From: Bryobacteraceae bacterium
Lineage (GTDB): Bacteria; Acidobacteriota; Terriglobia; Bryobacterales; Bryobacteraceae
Length of the DNA stretch: 55,809 bases
Reading direction: 5' to 3'
Assembly (NCBI GenBank): GCA_025928545.1
Contig: JAICJH010000046.1
Span: forward strand, 1 to 55,809
A program made the translations under genes and the position numbers. The notes under the pieces were generated by a model that did not search any database, was not told the DNA's origin, and worked only from the letters and a program-made list of their open reading frames with translations. Within the stretch, counting starts at the first letter, position 1; every line of letters starts with the position of its first letter. Shown piece by piece: positions 9,570 through 17,926 of the stretch.

Positions 9570-10312
9570 TGGCACAGGCTGTTCTGGATAGCGCGGCGGA
9601 AAAGGGCGAGAAGCTCAAGCGCGACGGCATTGTCATCCGCACCTACGATCTCTGGAAGACTTATGTGATGGGCGATCAGACCATCAATGCGGTTGCCGGC
9701 ATTGATCTGGAGATTCGCCGGGGCGAGTACGTCGCGCTGATGGGGCCTTCGGGCTCCGGCAAATCCACCCTGATGAATCTGATCGGTTGCCTGGACTCTC
9801 CTTCAAAGGGCGAGTACTTCATCAATGGGCGCCTGGTCAGCGAAATGGAAGACGACGAACTGGCGCAGATCCGGAATAAGGAAATCGGGTTTGTATTCCA
9901 GACGTTCAATCTGCTGCCCCGCGCGAGCGCCCTTCACAATGTGGAGTTGCCGCTGATTTATAACGGTACTCCGCCGGCGGCGCGAATTGAGAAGGCCAGG
10001 AAGGCGCTCTCCCAGGTGGATCTGGAGCAGCGTATGCTGCATAAGCCGAATGAATTATCCGGTGGTCAGCGCCAACGCGTGGCGATTGCGCGCGCGCTGG
10101 TGAATAGTCCTTCCATCATCCTCGCGGATGAGCCGACCGGTAACCTGGATACTGCGACCGGCAACGAAATCATGGCGCTGTTCGAACGGCTATACCGGGA
10201 AGGCAATACGATCGTCCTGGTGACGCATGAAAACGATATTGCGCAACATGCCCATCGCGTGGTGCATATTCGCGATGGCAAGGTTGAGAAGGACGAAGTT
10301 ATTCAGCATTAG
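9569..10312 (+). CDS. MacB/LolD-type ABC transporter ATP-binding protein
   Basis: A 247-residue ABC ATPase of the MacB/FtsE/LolD group, energising export or lipoprotein release with an FtsX-like permease. It has Walker [10 protein letters not shown], a Q-loop in [11 protein letters not shown], the signature [15 protein letters not shown], Walker [13 protein letters not shown] and an H-loop in LVTHE. It starts on the last base of the adaptor stop codon. Unlike the usual MacA-ATPase-permease order, the next gene is on the other strand with only 3 bp between stops, so no FtsX-like permease is linked. The partner permease must lie elsewhere. Confidence 0.9.
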   Translation: MAQAVLDSAAEKGEKLKRDGIVIRTYDLWKTYVMGDQTINAVAGIDLEIRRGEYVALMGPSGSGKSTLMNLIGCLDSPSKGEYFINGRLVSEMEDDELAQIRNKEIGFVFQTFNLLPRASALHNVELPLIYNGTPPAARIEKARKALSQVDLEQRMLHKPNELSGGQRQRVAIARALVNSPSIILADEPTGNLDTATGNEIMALFERLYREGNTIVLVTHENDIAQHAHRVVHIRDGKVEKDEVIQH

Positions 10313-10315
10313 CCG

Positions 10316-11419
10316 CTAGAGGCTGTTGCGAATGGCCGCAGCCAGGCTCGCGGAGTCTTCCTCGCTGCCGAGAAGCGCGCGGTGGGGAATCCAGAAGGCG
10401 TCTTTGATGCGGGCTTCCGCGTTTGGACTCGGCATGACGCGGCAGTTCGTTCGATCGCTATAGAGCGGGTTTTCGTAGAGAGTGTGCGGATAAAACGGCG
10501 TGCACGGAAAGCCGGCTGAAGTCAGTTTCCTGTGGAAGGCACTGCGATCACCATCCACCCAACCCAACAGCAGATAGTTCGTGTGGACGCGCGCGGCTTC
10601 CGGAATGCGCTGGAAGTGCAGGTTGCGAAGGTCGTCCAGGCTCTCGCGGATGATCTTCACATTGCGGGCTCGGCGTTGGTTCTGCTCGGGCAAGCGTTCC
10701 AGCTGGGCGATCAGAACAGCTGACTGCCACGCGGTAATCCGGTAATTCGTGCCCAGCGAGTAGTGGAAGAACCAGCCTTCGCCTTTGCGACGCCCCTGAT
10801 CGAGAATCTGCCGGGCGCGGTCAATCAGCGCCTCGTCGTTCGAGAGCAGAATTCCACCTTCGCCCGCGGTCATTACCTTGCCGTTCTGAAAGCTGAATGA
10901 GCTGATGGCGCCGATACTGCCCGCGCGCGTACCGTTCCATTCGGAACCGTGGGCGTGCGCGGCATCTTCGAGGATGGGCAGGCCGTGTGCGCTGGCGATG
11001 GCGGTGATTGCATCCATGTTCGCCATGGGTCCGCCGAAATGGACCGGCATGATCGCCCGGGTTTTAGAGGTGATGGCTGCCTGGATGGATTCCGGATCGA
11101 TATTGAAGGTATCCGGTTCGATATCGACGAAGACGGGAGTTGCCCCAACCCGGGAAACCGCGGTTGCCGAGGAGATGAAGGAAATTGCCGGCACGATCAC
11201 TTCATCGCCTTCGCCGATTCCGAGAGCTTCGAGAGCCATTTCGAGGGTCACGGTGCCATTGCAGGCGCTCAAGCCAAAGCGGCACTGCTGGAAGGCGGCG
11301 AATTCCTGTTCGAAGCGCGCGACGAAAGGGTGATAGCCGCCCCAGCGGTCGCTGGCGAGAACTTCATCGAGAAGCTCGCGTTCGCGCGCGCCGGAAACAG
11401 GCCATGAAGGTGTGCCCAT
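10316..11419 (-). CDS. DegT/DnrJ/EryC1/StrS family aminotransferase
   Basis: A PLP-dependent sugar aminotransferase of the type that aminates nucleotide-linked keto-sugars for surface polysaccharides or secondary metabolites. Length is 367 residues, typical of the family. The PLP-binding lysine is predicted as K181 within SFSFQNGKVMTAGEGG. The preceding segment LPILEDAAHAHGS holds the cofactor-ring-contacting Asp and the substrate-binding His region. No nucleotide-sugar genes lie alongside, so the substrate cannot be inferred. It is convergent with the ABC ATPase gene and divergent from the small gene at 11439. Confidence 0.9.
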   Translation of the reverse strand: MGTPSWPVSGARERELLDEVLASDRWGGYHPFVARFEQEFAAFQQCRFGLSACNGTVTLEMALEALGIGEGDEVIVPAISFISSATAVSRVGATPVFVDIEPDTFNIDPESIQAAITSKTRAIMPVHFGGPMANMDAITAIASAHGLPILEDAAHAHGSEWNGTRAGSIGAISSFSFQNGKVMTAGEGGILLSNDEALIDRARQILDQGRRKGEGWFFHYSLGTNYRITAWQSAVLIAQLERLPEQNQRRARNVKIIRESLDDLRNLHFQRIPEAARVHTNYLLLGWVDGDRSAFHRKLTSAGFPCTPFYPHTLYENPLYSDRTNCRVMPSPNAEARIKDAFWIPHRALLGSEEDSASLAAAIRNSL

Positions 11420-11438
11420 TCCCCTAGAATAGTTGTTG

Positions 11439-11705
11439 ATGAATGTTTATCGGGAACGGCGCGAAGAGTTGGAGAAGCACGAGATGATGATGGGCGTGCC
11501 GCGCGGCCGCCTCGCGGTGACGCTCGACGTGCTGACCGACGCGCTGGTACTGGTGGGGCAGCACGGTGTGTATTGCCAAAGCTCTCGGCAGCCCGGCAAA
11601 CCGGCGATGGATATTCAGGTGATTTCGAAATCGATCACAGACGCCAAGGAGTTGATCAGCGGCGTCATGAATGAGCTGAAGCTACATTCGAACGAAAGGG
11701 TTTGA
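11439..11705 (+). CDS. small conserved-looking protein of unknown function
   Basis: An 88-residue soluble protein with a charged N terminus and a predicted mixed alpha/beta fold; no signal peptide or membrane segment. The ATG at 11439 is preferred to two TTG codons just upstream. It overlaps the convergent MBL-fold gene by 24 bp and is divergently placed 19 bp from the aminotransferase start. I do not recognise the family. Confidence 0.55.
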   Translation: MNVYRERREELEKHEMMMGVPRGRLAVTLDVLTDALVLVGQHGVYCQSSRQPGKPAMDIQVISKSITDAKELISGVMNELKLHSNERV

Positions 11706-12329
11706 TCGCTTTTCGGTTCTGATGTCCGTAGGTTCACCATGGCCGGGAAAGACGATCGTGTTTTCGGGCAGCGTGTAGAGCTTGCCGCGAATCGAACTGG
11801 CGATTTGGCCTGAGTCTCCGCCCGGAAGATCCGTGCGGCCCACACTTCCTTTGAAAAGCGTATCGCCCGCAATGAGCTTCGCGTGTTCAGGAATGTAGAG
11901 CGAGATGCTGCCAGGGGTGTGGCCTGGAGTGTGGAGCACGTGAGCTTCGATGCTGCCGGCGCGAAGAATGTCGCCCTCATGCGCCTGGGTGTCGATGCCT
12001 GGATTTTGCGGTATGGGAATGCCGAGCCAGGCTGCCTGCATGGCGAGATTGTCGGCCAGGAATGTATCGGCTTCATTCATGTAAACGGGAGCGCCGGTCA
12101 GGGCGCGGAGTTTGTGAGCTCCGCCGATGTGATCGATATGGGCGTGCGTGATCACGATCATTTTCACGGTTAGCTGATGGCGTTCGAGGATTGCGACGAT
12201 TTCCTGAATATCATCGCCGGGATCGATGACCATGGCCTCGCGGGTCAGCAAATCGCCGAGGATGGAGCAGTTGCATCCGAGGGCTCCCACGGGCAGGGTC
12301 TCGTGAATAAGAGCATTTTCCGAGTGCAT
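11682..12329 (-). CDS. MBL-fold metallo-hydrolase, glyoxalase II-like
   Basis: A 215-residue metallo-beta-lactamase-fold hydrolase. The dinuclear metal motif is H62-A-H64-I-D66-H67 (THAHIDHIGG). Further ligands are in LHTPGHTPGS, AGDTLFKGSVGRTDLPGG and the final FPGHGEPT. The GRTDLPGG pattern and the length match the short YcbL/glyoxalase II-like group that hydrolyses thioesters. The exact substrate is not determinable. It is divergent from the small membrane protein gene at 12351, with 21 bp between start codons. Confidence 0.88.
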   Translation of the reverse strand: MHSENALIHETLPVGALGCNCSILGDLLTREAMVIDPGDDIQEIVAILERHQLTVKMIVITHAHIDHIGGAHKLRALTGAPVYMNEADTFLADNLAMQAAWLGIPIPQNPGIDTQAHEGDILRAGSIEAHVLHTPGHTPGSISLYIPEHAKLIAGDTLFKGSVGRTDLPGGDSGQIASSIRGKLYTLPENTIVFPGHGEPTDIRTEKRSNPFVRM

Positions 12330-12350
12330 GCTACTAAGATAAAGGTACCG

Positions 12351-12758
12351 ATGGACTATCTCAGTTTTGTCATGCTGGCGCTACATGTTCTTGGCGCCGT
12401 GGCTCTTGTGGGTGGCGCGATCATGTGGCGATACGGGGCTGTTCCCGGACTTCAAAGCGTAGACGAAGGCATCCGTTCCAGGGTGGATAGCGCCATTGCG
12501 GCGGCATGGCGTCCGATTGCGATTTCCGCGATTGGCGGATTGCTGATTACGGGGATATATAACCTCATGCACCGGCCGGTGCAGACCAAAACCTTCCACA
12601 TGCTGTTCGGCATTAAGATGCTCCTGGCGCTGCACGTTTTCGCGGTTGCGATTTTGGCGGCCCGCCCGAACAATGACCGCCGGGGCCGGCAACTGACCGG
12701 CATCGTGATCAGTGGCGTGGTGATTGTAGTGATTTCCGCGGCTTTCCGGTGGGTTTGA
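12351..12758 (+). CDS. small four-helix membrane protein (CopD-like)
   Basis: A 135-residue protein with four hydrophobic segments (about residues 3-30, 48-68, 78-98 and 112-133). His and Met residues sit near the membrane edges (LALHVLGAV, MLFGIKMLLALHVF), as in CopD/DUF2269-like proteins; the family call is tentative. A longer frame starting at 12177 runs through the divergent gene and is rejected. The TGA stop overlaps the ATG of ygfZ (TGATG), so the two are translationally coupled. Confidence 0.65.
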   Translation: MDYLSFVMLALHVLGAVALVGGAIMWRYGAVPGLQSVDEGIRSRVDSAIAAAWRPIAISAIGGLLITGIYNLMHRPVQTKTFHMLFGIKMLLALHVFAVAILAARPNNDRRGRQLTGIVISGVVIVVISAAFRWV

Positions 12759-13624
12759 TGACACCAGGTCTTGAGGCTTTAACTCACTCGGCGGCATTTA
12801 TCGATCTGTCCGGTCGGGGACGCATTCGCGTTACCGGCGAGGACAGGGCGCGATTGCTGCATGCCATGAGTACGAATCACGTGCAGGGGATGAAACCTGG
12901 CGAAGTGCAGTATACTTTCTTCCTCAACGCACAGGGGCAGATTCAGGCCGATGCGTGGATATTTTGTTTCGAGGATCATTTCCTGCTGGATGTGGAGCCG
13001 GAGACCAGGCACTCGCTCTACGAACATCTGGACCGGTTCATCATTGCCGACGATGTGACGCTGGAAGATGTGACGAGTGAAACCTTCGCTTTCGCGGTGG
13101 AAGGACCTGAAGCCCAACGTGTCGCCGGTGCCGCCGGAGTTGCTGGCCGGAGAGTTTATGGGCGGGCAACGGAGAAGGAAGATATCGGCAGCCGGTTGAT
13201 TGCGGCCGGAGGGATTCAAGCGACCGCTGAAGATGCGGAGACCTGGCGGATCATGCAGTTCATTCCCCGGTACGGCAGGGATATTACCGATCACTCGCTT
13301 CCGCAGGAGACGCAGCAGACGCGTGCGGTGCATTTCCAGAAGGGCTGCTATCTGGGCCAGGAAATTGTGGAACGCGTGCGGTCGCGCGGGCATGTGAACA
13401 AGCTGCTGATAGGATTCACCGGACATTCGGAGCACGCGCCCGCGCCGGGCACCAAGGTCGCGTATGGCGGCAAAGAAGACGGCGAGGTGACATCCGCAGT
13501 GGCTGTGGAGGGCAACTTCTATGGTCTGGCGATCGTCCGGGCGCAGATTGCGCAACCGGGCACTATTGTCGGGATCGATGGCCGGCCGGCAACGTTGGCC
13601 GCGCCTCACGTGACTTCCGCTTAA
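12758..13624 (+). CDS. ygfZ: YgfZ/GcvT-like folate-binding protein
   Basis: Folate-dependent accessory protein for Fe-S cluster assembly/repair, related to the glycine cleavage T-protein. The diagnostic motif K195-G-C-Y-L-G-Q-E202 with the conserved Cys197 is present. The N-terminal part contains the GcvT-like segment GEDRARLLHAMSTNHV. Length is 288 residues from the ATG that overlaps the preceding stop; a GTG at 12749 is possible but less likely. The C-terminal four bases overlap the convergent Fic gene. Confidence 0.9.
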   Translation: MTPGLEALTHSAAFIDLSGRGRIRVTGEDRARLLHAMSTNHVQGMKPGEVQYTFFLNAQGQIQADAWIFCFEDHFLLDVEPETRHSLYEHLDRFIIADDVTLEDVTSETFAFAVEGPEAQRVAGAAGVAGRRVYGRATEKEDIGSRLIAAGGIQATAEDAETWRIMQFIPRYGRDITDHSLPQETQQTRAVHFQKGCYLGQEIVERVRSRGHVNKLLIGFTGHSEHAPAPGTKVAYGGKEDGEVTSAVAVEGNFYGLAIVRAQIAQPGTIVGIDGRPATLAAPHVTSA

Positions 13625-14724
13625 TCAAATCTCAGCGCGTAACTTGTGCTTCGCCCGCGTTCCGAGCCTCGCACCAGGATTCCGTGCCCGGCCAGATAAG
13701 TGATATCCCGCAAGGCCGTGTCCTCGGAGCATTTGGCGAGTTTGGCATATTTCGACGTGGTTAGTTTTCCCTCGAAGCCATCGAGCAGCCGCTTCAGCAC
13801 AAGGGTCTGGCGTTCAGACAACGGGATCCCCTGTATGGCTTCCCAAAACCGCGCTGTACTTATCACCGACGCGAGGGCGCTCTGCGCGTTGTCGATAGCG
13901 CGCCCGAGACATGCGATGAACCACTCCAGCCAGAACGTGACATCCATCGTGCCGTGTTGAGTTTTCTCGAGCATGCCGTAGTAAGTTGACCGCTCGTTCC
14001 GGATCTGGGCCGACATGCTGTAGAAGCGCTGCGCGCTGTGCTCCGAACGGGAGAGAGCCATATCCGCGATGGCGCGCGCGATGCGGCCGTTGCCGTCGTC
14101 GAATGGATGTATGGTGACGAACCAGAGGTGCGCCAATCCTGCCTTTGTCACCGGATCGAGCGCGGCATCACTGGAATCGAACCAGGTTAAAAACTGCCCC
14201 ATTTCCTCATCGAGCAGCTTCGCCTGGGGTGCTTCGTAGTGCACCTGCTCATTCCCCAGCGGCCCCGACACCACCTGCATGGGACCATTTCGATCGTCGC
14301 GCCAGGCTCCGGTTCGAATTATATGGAAGCCACTCCGCGCGTCCGGGACCAGCAGCGCGTGCCATTCGAACAGACGCTCGGCGGTTAGCGGCGCGTCATA
14401 TTGCCCGGTGGCGTCGAGCATCATTTCCACGATGCCATCCACATTGCGATCCGACCGGGTCAGCGCGCCGATGTCAATGCCGAGATGACGCGCAATCGAC
14501 GAGCGCACCTGGGCCACATCGAGGTGTTCGCCCTCGATTTCGCTCGTTTTGAGCACGTCCGTCGTTAAGGTTTGAAAAGCGGCGTCCTGGCGCAGGCTGA
14601 ATCCAAGGGCTTCCATGCGCCCGATCAGACGACCCTGGCGATGCCGCACGTCGGCCAAAGGCGCGGCAAGACGTTCGCTGTTCCAAGTGAAGCGGGGCCA
14701 CTCTGGTAGTTCGTAGATATACAT
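13621..14724 (-). CDS. Fic family protein with N-terminal inhibitory motif
   Basis: A 367-residue Fic-domain protein, expected to transfer AMP (or another nucleotide moiety) to target hydroxyl side chains. The full core motif H206-PFDDGNGRIAR is intact. An inhibitory helix motif (S/T)xxxE(G/N) lies N-terminal to the core as T60-S-E-I-E64-G65, which marks a class II self-inhibited Fic. The first 100 residues look like the DUF4172-type N-terminal domain of Fic proteins. The last 60 residues (SKYAKLAKCSEDTALRDI) resemble a winged helix. No antitoxin gene adjoins it, consistent with internal inhibition. Confidence 0.9.
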   Translation of the reverse strand: MYIYELPEWPRFTWNSERLAAPLADVRHRQGRLIGRMEALGFSLRQDAAFQTLTTDVLKTSEIEGEHLDVAQVRSSIARHLGIDIGALTRSDRNVDGIVEMMLDATGQYDAPLTAERLFEWHALLVPDARSGFHIIRTGAWRDDRNGPMQVVSGPLGNEQVHYEAPQAKLLDEEMGQFLTWFDSSDAALDPVTKAGLAHLWFVTIHPFDDGNGRIARAIADMALSRSEHSAQRFYSMSAQIRNERSTYYGMLEKTQHGTMDVTFWLEWFIACLGRAIDNAQSALASVISTARFWEAIQGIPLSERQTLVLKRLLDGFEGKLTTSKYAKLAKCSEDTALRDITYLAGHGILVRGSERGRSTSYALRFD

Positions 14725-14803
14725 TCACCGCATGTCCTGCGGTTATTATATCAGTATTCGACGCAAAATATGCGGCGATTGAGGGCGCTAATCACCGCAG
14801 GCT

Positions 14804-15967
14804 TTAATAGAGAACCACAAAGCCGCCGTCCGGGCGGGCAAAGGCCGCAGGGAAACTCCAGACAGGGCTGCCCTCGGAATTGCCGGGATCGGAGGCTGGT
14901 TTCAGATCCTGATCGTAAGTCTGCCAGTGGAGTGAGCCGCCTTTTTTCCACGCAGTCCCTTCGGTCCAGGCGAGGAGGGTTTCCCCACGGGAATTCATGG
15001 CTAAGGCCGGGTACTTACGGTTTTCACCTTTACCGGGCGCGCCGATCGGTTGGGGAACGGAATCCCCGGCTACTTTGCCGAAGTACACCTGCTTCTCGGT
15101 TTCCCATGCCGCCAGCGTGACATCTTTGGCCTGAGCGAAGGCTTCGGAACTCATCACGCAGGCACCGATATTCCATTTGGAAACATTGGCGGCCTGGAAG
15201 GAGCGCCCGTGATCACGGGAGGTCAGGAGGTACATGTCTCGATGCACCGTTTCGAACGCGGTACGAAAGAGGACGCGAAGCACTCCATCACTGCCGGCGT
15301 AGGCGTGCATGCCACAGCAGCCGCAAACGCCTGTGGGGGAATCGAAAGCGATCGTTTCGGGTGCAAAGGTCTTGCCGTCGTCAGATGATTTGGCCATCCA
15401 GACTCGGCGGTTCGCCTCATTTGCGCTGATGCCGGCAGGGGGAGCGTGCCAGAAAACATAGACATTGCCCTGTTTGTCGGAGGCGAGGGTGCCACCGCCG
15501 TTGAGTCCCCATGCCGAAGTAATCAGATTGCGCTCGGGTTCGAAACCCGTGCCAGCGTCGTTCAGCCGAGCATAGAGCATCGGCGGCTCCTTGTCTTTAC
15601 GTGGTTGAGCGACATCGGAGCCGTTCCAGGCAACGTGTACGCGCCCATTCCGTCCGACGGTCAACTGGGCGCCGCGGATGGCGCCAACCGCAATGGCGGT
15701 ACCGGGAGAACTGTTGACCCGAAGAGGCGCGGAAAAAGTACGGCCATAGTCGCGAGACCGGACGTAATTCAGGTCGCCATGCTCGGCCTCGCCCGAAAAA
15801 TAAAGCAGGTGGACGACGCCATCGCTGAGTTCCACCTCGGGCTGGATGCCTCCGGCGGGGACGCGGATGAGGCTCACGGCAGGCGGCGCGATTTTAGCTG
15901 CGGCACCGCCAAAAATCGCCAGAAGCGCGAGCGCGGAAACCGCCACGAAGCGGGTTGGAGTCACCAT
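14804..15967 (-). CDS. exported BNR/sialidase-fold protein with CGCC motif
   Basis: A 387-residue protein with an N-terminal signal peptide (hydrophobic core ALALLAIFGGAAA). Three Asp-box-like repeats are visible: SRDYGRTF, SSDDGKTF and SRDHGRSF, the hallmark of six-bladed beta-propellers of the sialidase/BNR type. The Arg-triad and catalytic Tyr/Glu of true sialidases are not evident, so an enzymatic role is not claimed. A CGCC cluster (VCGCCGMHA) in the middle could bind metal or form disulfides after export. It is divergent from the bacilliredoxin-like gene, with starts 37 bp apart. Confidence 0.7.
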   Translation of the reverse strand: MVTPTRFVAVSALALLAIFGGAAAKIAPPAVSLIRVPAGGIQPEVELSDGVVHLLYFSGEAEHGDLNYVRSRDYGRTFSAPLRVNSSPGTAIAVGAIRGAQLTVGRNGRVHVAWNGSDVAQPRKDKEPPMLYARLNDAGTGFEPERNLITSAWGLNGGGTLASDKQGNVYVFWHAPPAGISANEANRRVWMAKSSDDGKTFAPETIAFDSPTGVCGCCGMHAYAGSDGVLRVLFRTAFETVHRDMYLLTSRDHGRSFQAANVSKWNIGACVMSSEAFAQAKDVTLAAWETEKQVYFGKVAGDSVPQPIGAPGKGENRKYPALAMNSRGETLLAWTEGTAWKKGGSLHWQTYDQDLKPASDPGNSEGSPVWSFPAAFARPDGGFVVLY

Positions 15968-16004
15968 ACCTTCCAGTATTTCACAATGCGCGATAATAAG
16001 ATTT

Positions 16005-16424
16005 ATGCCCTATCCCGAAATGCTGATTACACCCATGCGCGAAGACCTGACCAGGTTTGGTCTGGAAGAGGCCCGAACACCGGCGGATGTCGACCGGATT
16101 CTGGCTGCGCCTGGTACAACACTGATGGTGGTGAATTCCGTCTGCGGCTGCGCGGCTGGCCGGGCGCGCCCGGGTATCGGGATGGCACTGCAACACTCTG
16201 TGAAGCCCGACCGGTCTGCAACTGTTTTCGCCGGCGGCGACGATGCCGCAGTTGCGCACCTTCGCAACATTCTCTCGGACTTTCCGCCTTCTTCTCCGTC
16301 CATTGCGTTGTTCAAGGACGGTAAGCCTGTGTATATGGTGCACCGACGGGACATTGAACCGCGTCAGGCACCGGAAATCGCAGCGCTGCTGACGAGCGCG
16401 TTCGACCAATTCTGCGCGAGCTAA
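16005..16424 (+). CDS. BrxA/BrxB family bacilliredoxin-like protein
   Basis: A 139-residue thioredoxin-fold protein of the BrxA/BrxB (formerly DUF1094) family, which in Firmicutes removes bacillithiol from proteins. The family CGC motif is present as C47-G-C49 in VNSVCGCAAG. MPYPEMLITPMREDLT matches the usual N terminus. The frame extends upstream to 15846, but the ATG at 16005 fits the family. No bacillithiol synthesis genes are in the window. The downstream transporter frame is open from inside this gene's 3' end. Confidence 0.85.
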   Translation: MPYPEMLITPMREDLTRFGLEEARTPADVDRILAAPGTTLMVVNSVCGCAAGRARPGIGMALQHSVKPDRSATVFAGGDDAAVAHLRNILSDFPPSSPSIALFKDGKPVYMVHRRDIEPRQAPEIAALLTSAFDQFCAS

Positions 16425-16498
16425 ATCACAGCCAGACGAATCGGCTACTGCTGCTTCTGACGGCGATACTGTTTTCCACCGGCGGCGCCGCTATCAAA

Positions 16499-17329
16499 AT
16501 GGCGGCGCTTTCCGGCTGGCAGGTAGCCAGCTACCGCTCCGGCGTGGCGGCGGTGTTTATGTGGCTGGTTTTGCCCTCGGCGCGGCGGAGCTGGACCTGG
16601 CGCACCTTCGCGGGGGGAGCCGTTTACGCGGCGGTCGTCGTTTCGTTTGTTATATCGAACAAGCTGACTACTGCGGCAAACGCGATCCTGCTGCAATCCA
16701 CTTCGCCGCTCTATCTGCTTCTGCTGGGTCCCCTTTTCCTGAAAGAAAAACTTCGCACCGTGGATGTCGCGGTTGTGACAGGAGTTGTAGTGGGGGCCGC
16801 AGTGCTGTTTTCCGGATCGGAAAATGTCGTAGCCACGGCGCCCGATCCGATTCGGGGCAACATTGTCGCGGCGGGTTCAGGACTTGCCTGGGCGCTGACG
16901 ATTGCCACATTGCGGTGGATCGGCAAGCGAAATCCGCAGGCAGATGCGGGCGGCTCAGTGGCGATAGCTGGCAATTTGATCGCATTCGTGGCGTGCCTGC
17001 CGCTGGCGATCGGCGGGCCGAAAGTGGGTGCCGGGTCCGGGGCGATGATCCTTTATCTGGGAATATTTCAGGTTGGGCTCGCCTACGTGTGCTTCACGAA
17101 GTCTATCCGGCATGTAGCTGCCATTGATGCGGCGACGCTACTGCTGATTGAACCTGTCCTGAATCCGATCTGGGCCTGGCTTATTCATGGCGAGTACCCG
17201 AGCGGCAGGGCGCTGGCGGGTGGCGCGATGATTTTGGCTGCGGCCTTCGCCGGATCGTGGTGGCAGGCTTCGATTGAATCTAAGGCTTCGGTTGATCGCC
17301 CGGAGCCGTCTTTTCCACTACAATCGTGA
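16499..17329 (+). CDS. EamA/DMT family transporter (start uncertain, probably further upstream)
   Basis: An inner-membrane drug/metabolite exporter of the two-repeat EamA type with nine or more helices. From the ATG at 16499 it has 276 residues, but this removes the first transmembrane helix. The frame stays open back to 16358, and the upstream codons encode a credible helix (RLLLLLTAILFSTGG) continuous with the rest. No ATG, GTG or TTG occurs in that upstream part; a CTG at 16412 (305 residues) or an ATT at 16409 inside the 3' end of the preceding gene are the candidates. The 3' end overlaps the convergent DUF4342 gene by 50 bp. Confidence 0.82.
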   Translation: MAALSGWQVASYRSGVAAVFMWLVLPSARRSWTWRTFAGGAVYAAVVVSFVISNKLTTAANAILLQSTSPLYLLLLGPLFLKEKLRTVDVAVVTGVVVGAAVLFSGSENVVATAPDPIRGNIVAAGSGLAWALTIATLRWIGKRNPQADAGGSVAIAGNLIAFVACLPLAIGGPKVGAGSGAMILYLGIFQVGLAYVCFTKSIRHVAAIDAATLLLIEPVLNPIWAWLIHGEYPSGRALAGGAMILAAAFAGSWWQASIESKASVDRPEPSFPLQS

Positions 17330-17549
17330 ATTTAGCCGCCATGGCGGCGATAGCGCCGACCGCGGCCACAACGGGTGCGAGGACCGCGCCTACGGCTGCG
17401 ACTGTGACGGGGATCTCGACGAAGGTATTGCCCTTTTCGTCCTTGATGATGATCCGGTTGACGTTGCCCTCGTGAATCAGGGCTTTGACTTTGTCGGCCA
17501 GTTCATGGCTCATCACTTTGATTTCTTCGATTACGTGGTTCATTGCCAT
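17280..17549 (-). CDS. DUF4342 domain protein
   Basis: An 89-residue protein with an N-terminal helical part (NHVIEEIKVMSHELADKVKALIHEG) and a beta-plus-hydrophobic tail (VTVAAVGAVLAPVVAAVG), the pattern of DUF4342. Function unknown; the tail could associate with the membrane. The ATG at 17549 is supported by AGAGGA about 10 bp upstream; an ATG at 17543 is also possible. It lies 19 bp downstream of the small membrane protein gene at 17569, likely as a two-gene operon. Confidence 0.75.
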   Translation of the reverse strand: MAMNHVIEEIKVMSHELADKVKALIHEGNVNRIIIKDEKGNTFVEIPVTVAAVGAVLAPVVAAVGAIAAMAAKFTIVVEKTAPGDQPKP

Positions 17550-17568
17550 AGTTTGAAAGTCCTCTGAA

Positions 17569-17760
17569 TTAAAGCGCACGAATCACGCGCGCGGGCAGCA
17601 TGAAAATCTCCCGAACGATGAAGAAAGCCGAACCGACGGCGATGCCGACCAGACGAAATGGCAATAGAATCAGCCAGATGAAGGGAAAGAGGATAAGCGC
17701 CACCAAGGCCAGCGGCCAGCAAACAACCAGCAAGATGCACCAAAGCAGAAATTTCACCAT
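17569..17760 (-). CDS. 63-residue hydrophobic membrane protein
   Basis: A very hydrophobic small protein with two membrane segments (about residues 3-25 and 27-50) and a basic C terminus. It precedes the DUF4342 gene by 19 bp on the same strand, and the pairing suggests a shared function at the membrane. AAGG lies about 10 bp before the ATG. I do not recognise the family. Confidence 0.6.
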   Translation of the reverse strand: MVKFLLWCILLVVCWPLALVALILFPFIWLILLPFRLVGIAVGSAFFIVREIFMLPARVIRAL

Positions 17761-17926
17761 TTCAGATCGCCTTCACCTGAGTTTACGCCGGGCCGGGACG
17801 GGAAGTTCGAAGAATCGCGAGTTGCGGCGGGAAGAATTCATCAGGCGAAGGCATCTGTCAAAATAGGAAATGCGGCTTTGGCTTCCGCGCTGTTGATCCG
17901 GACGCCCGCCGCGACGCCTGCCCATC

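Noticed and set aside
12177..12350. N-terminal extension of the small membrane protein
   Set aside because: These codons are antisense to the MBL-fold hydrolase gene, and the hydrophobic protein starts naturally at ATG 12351.
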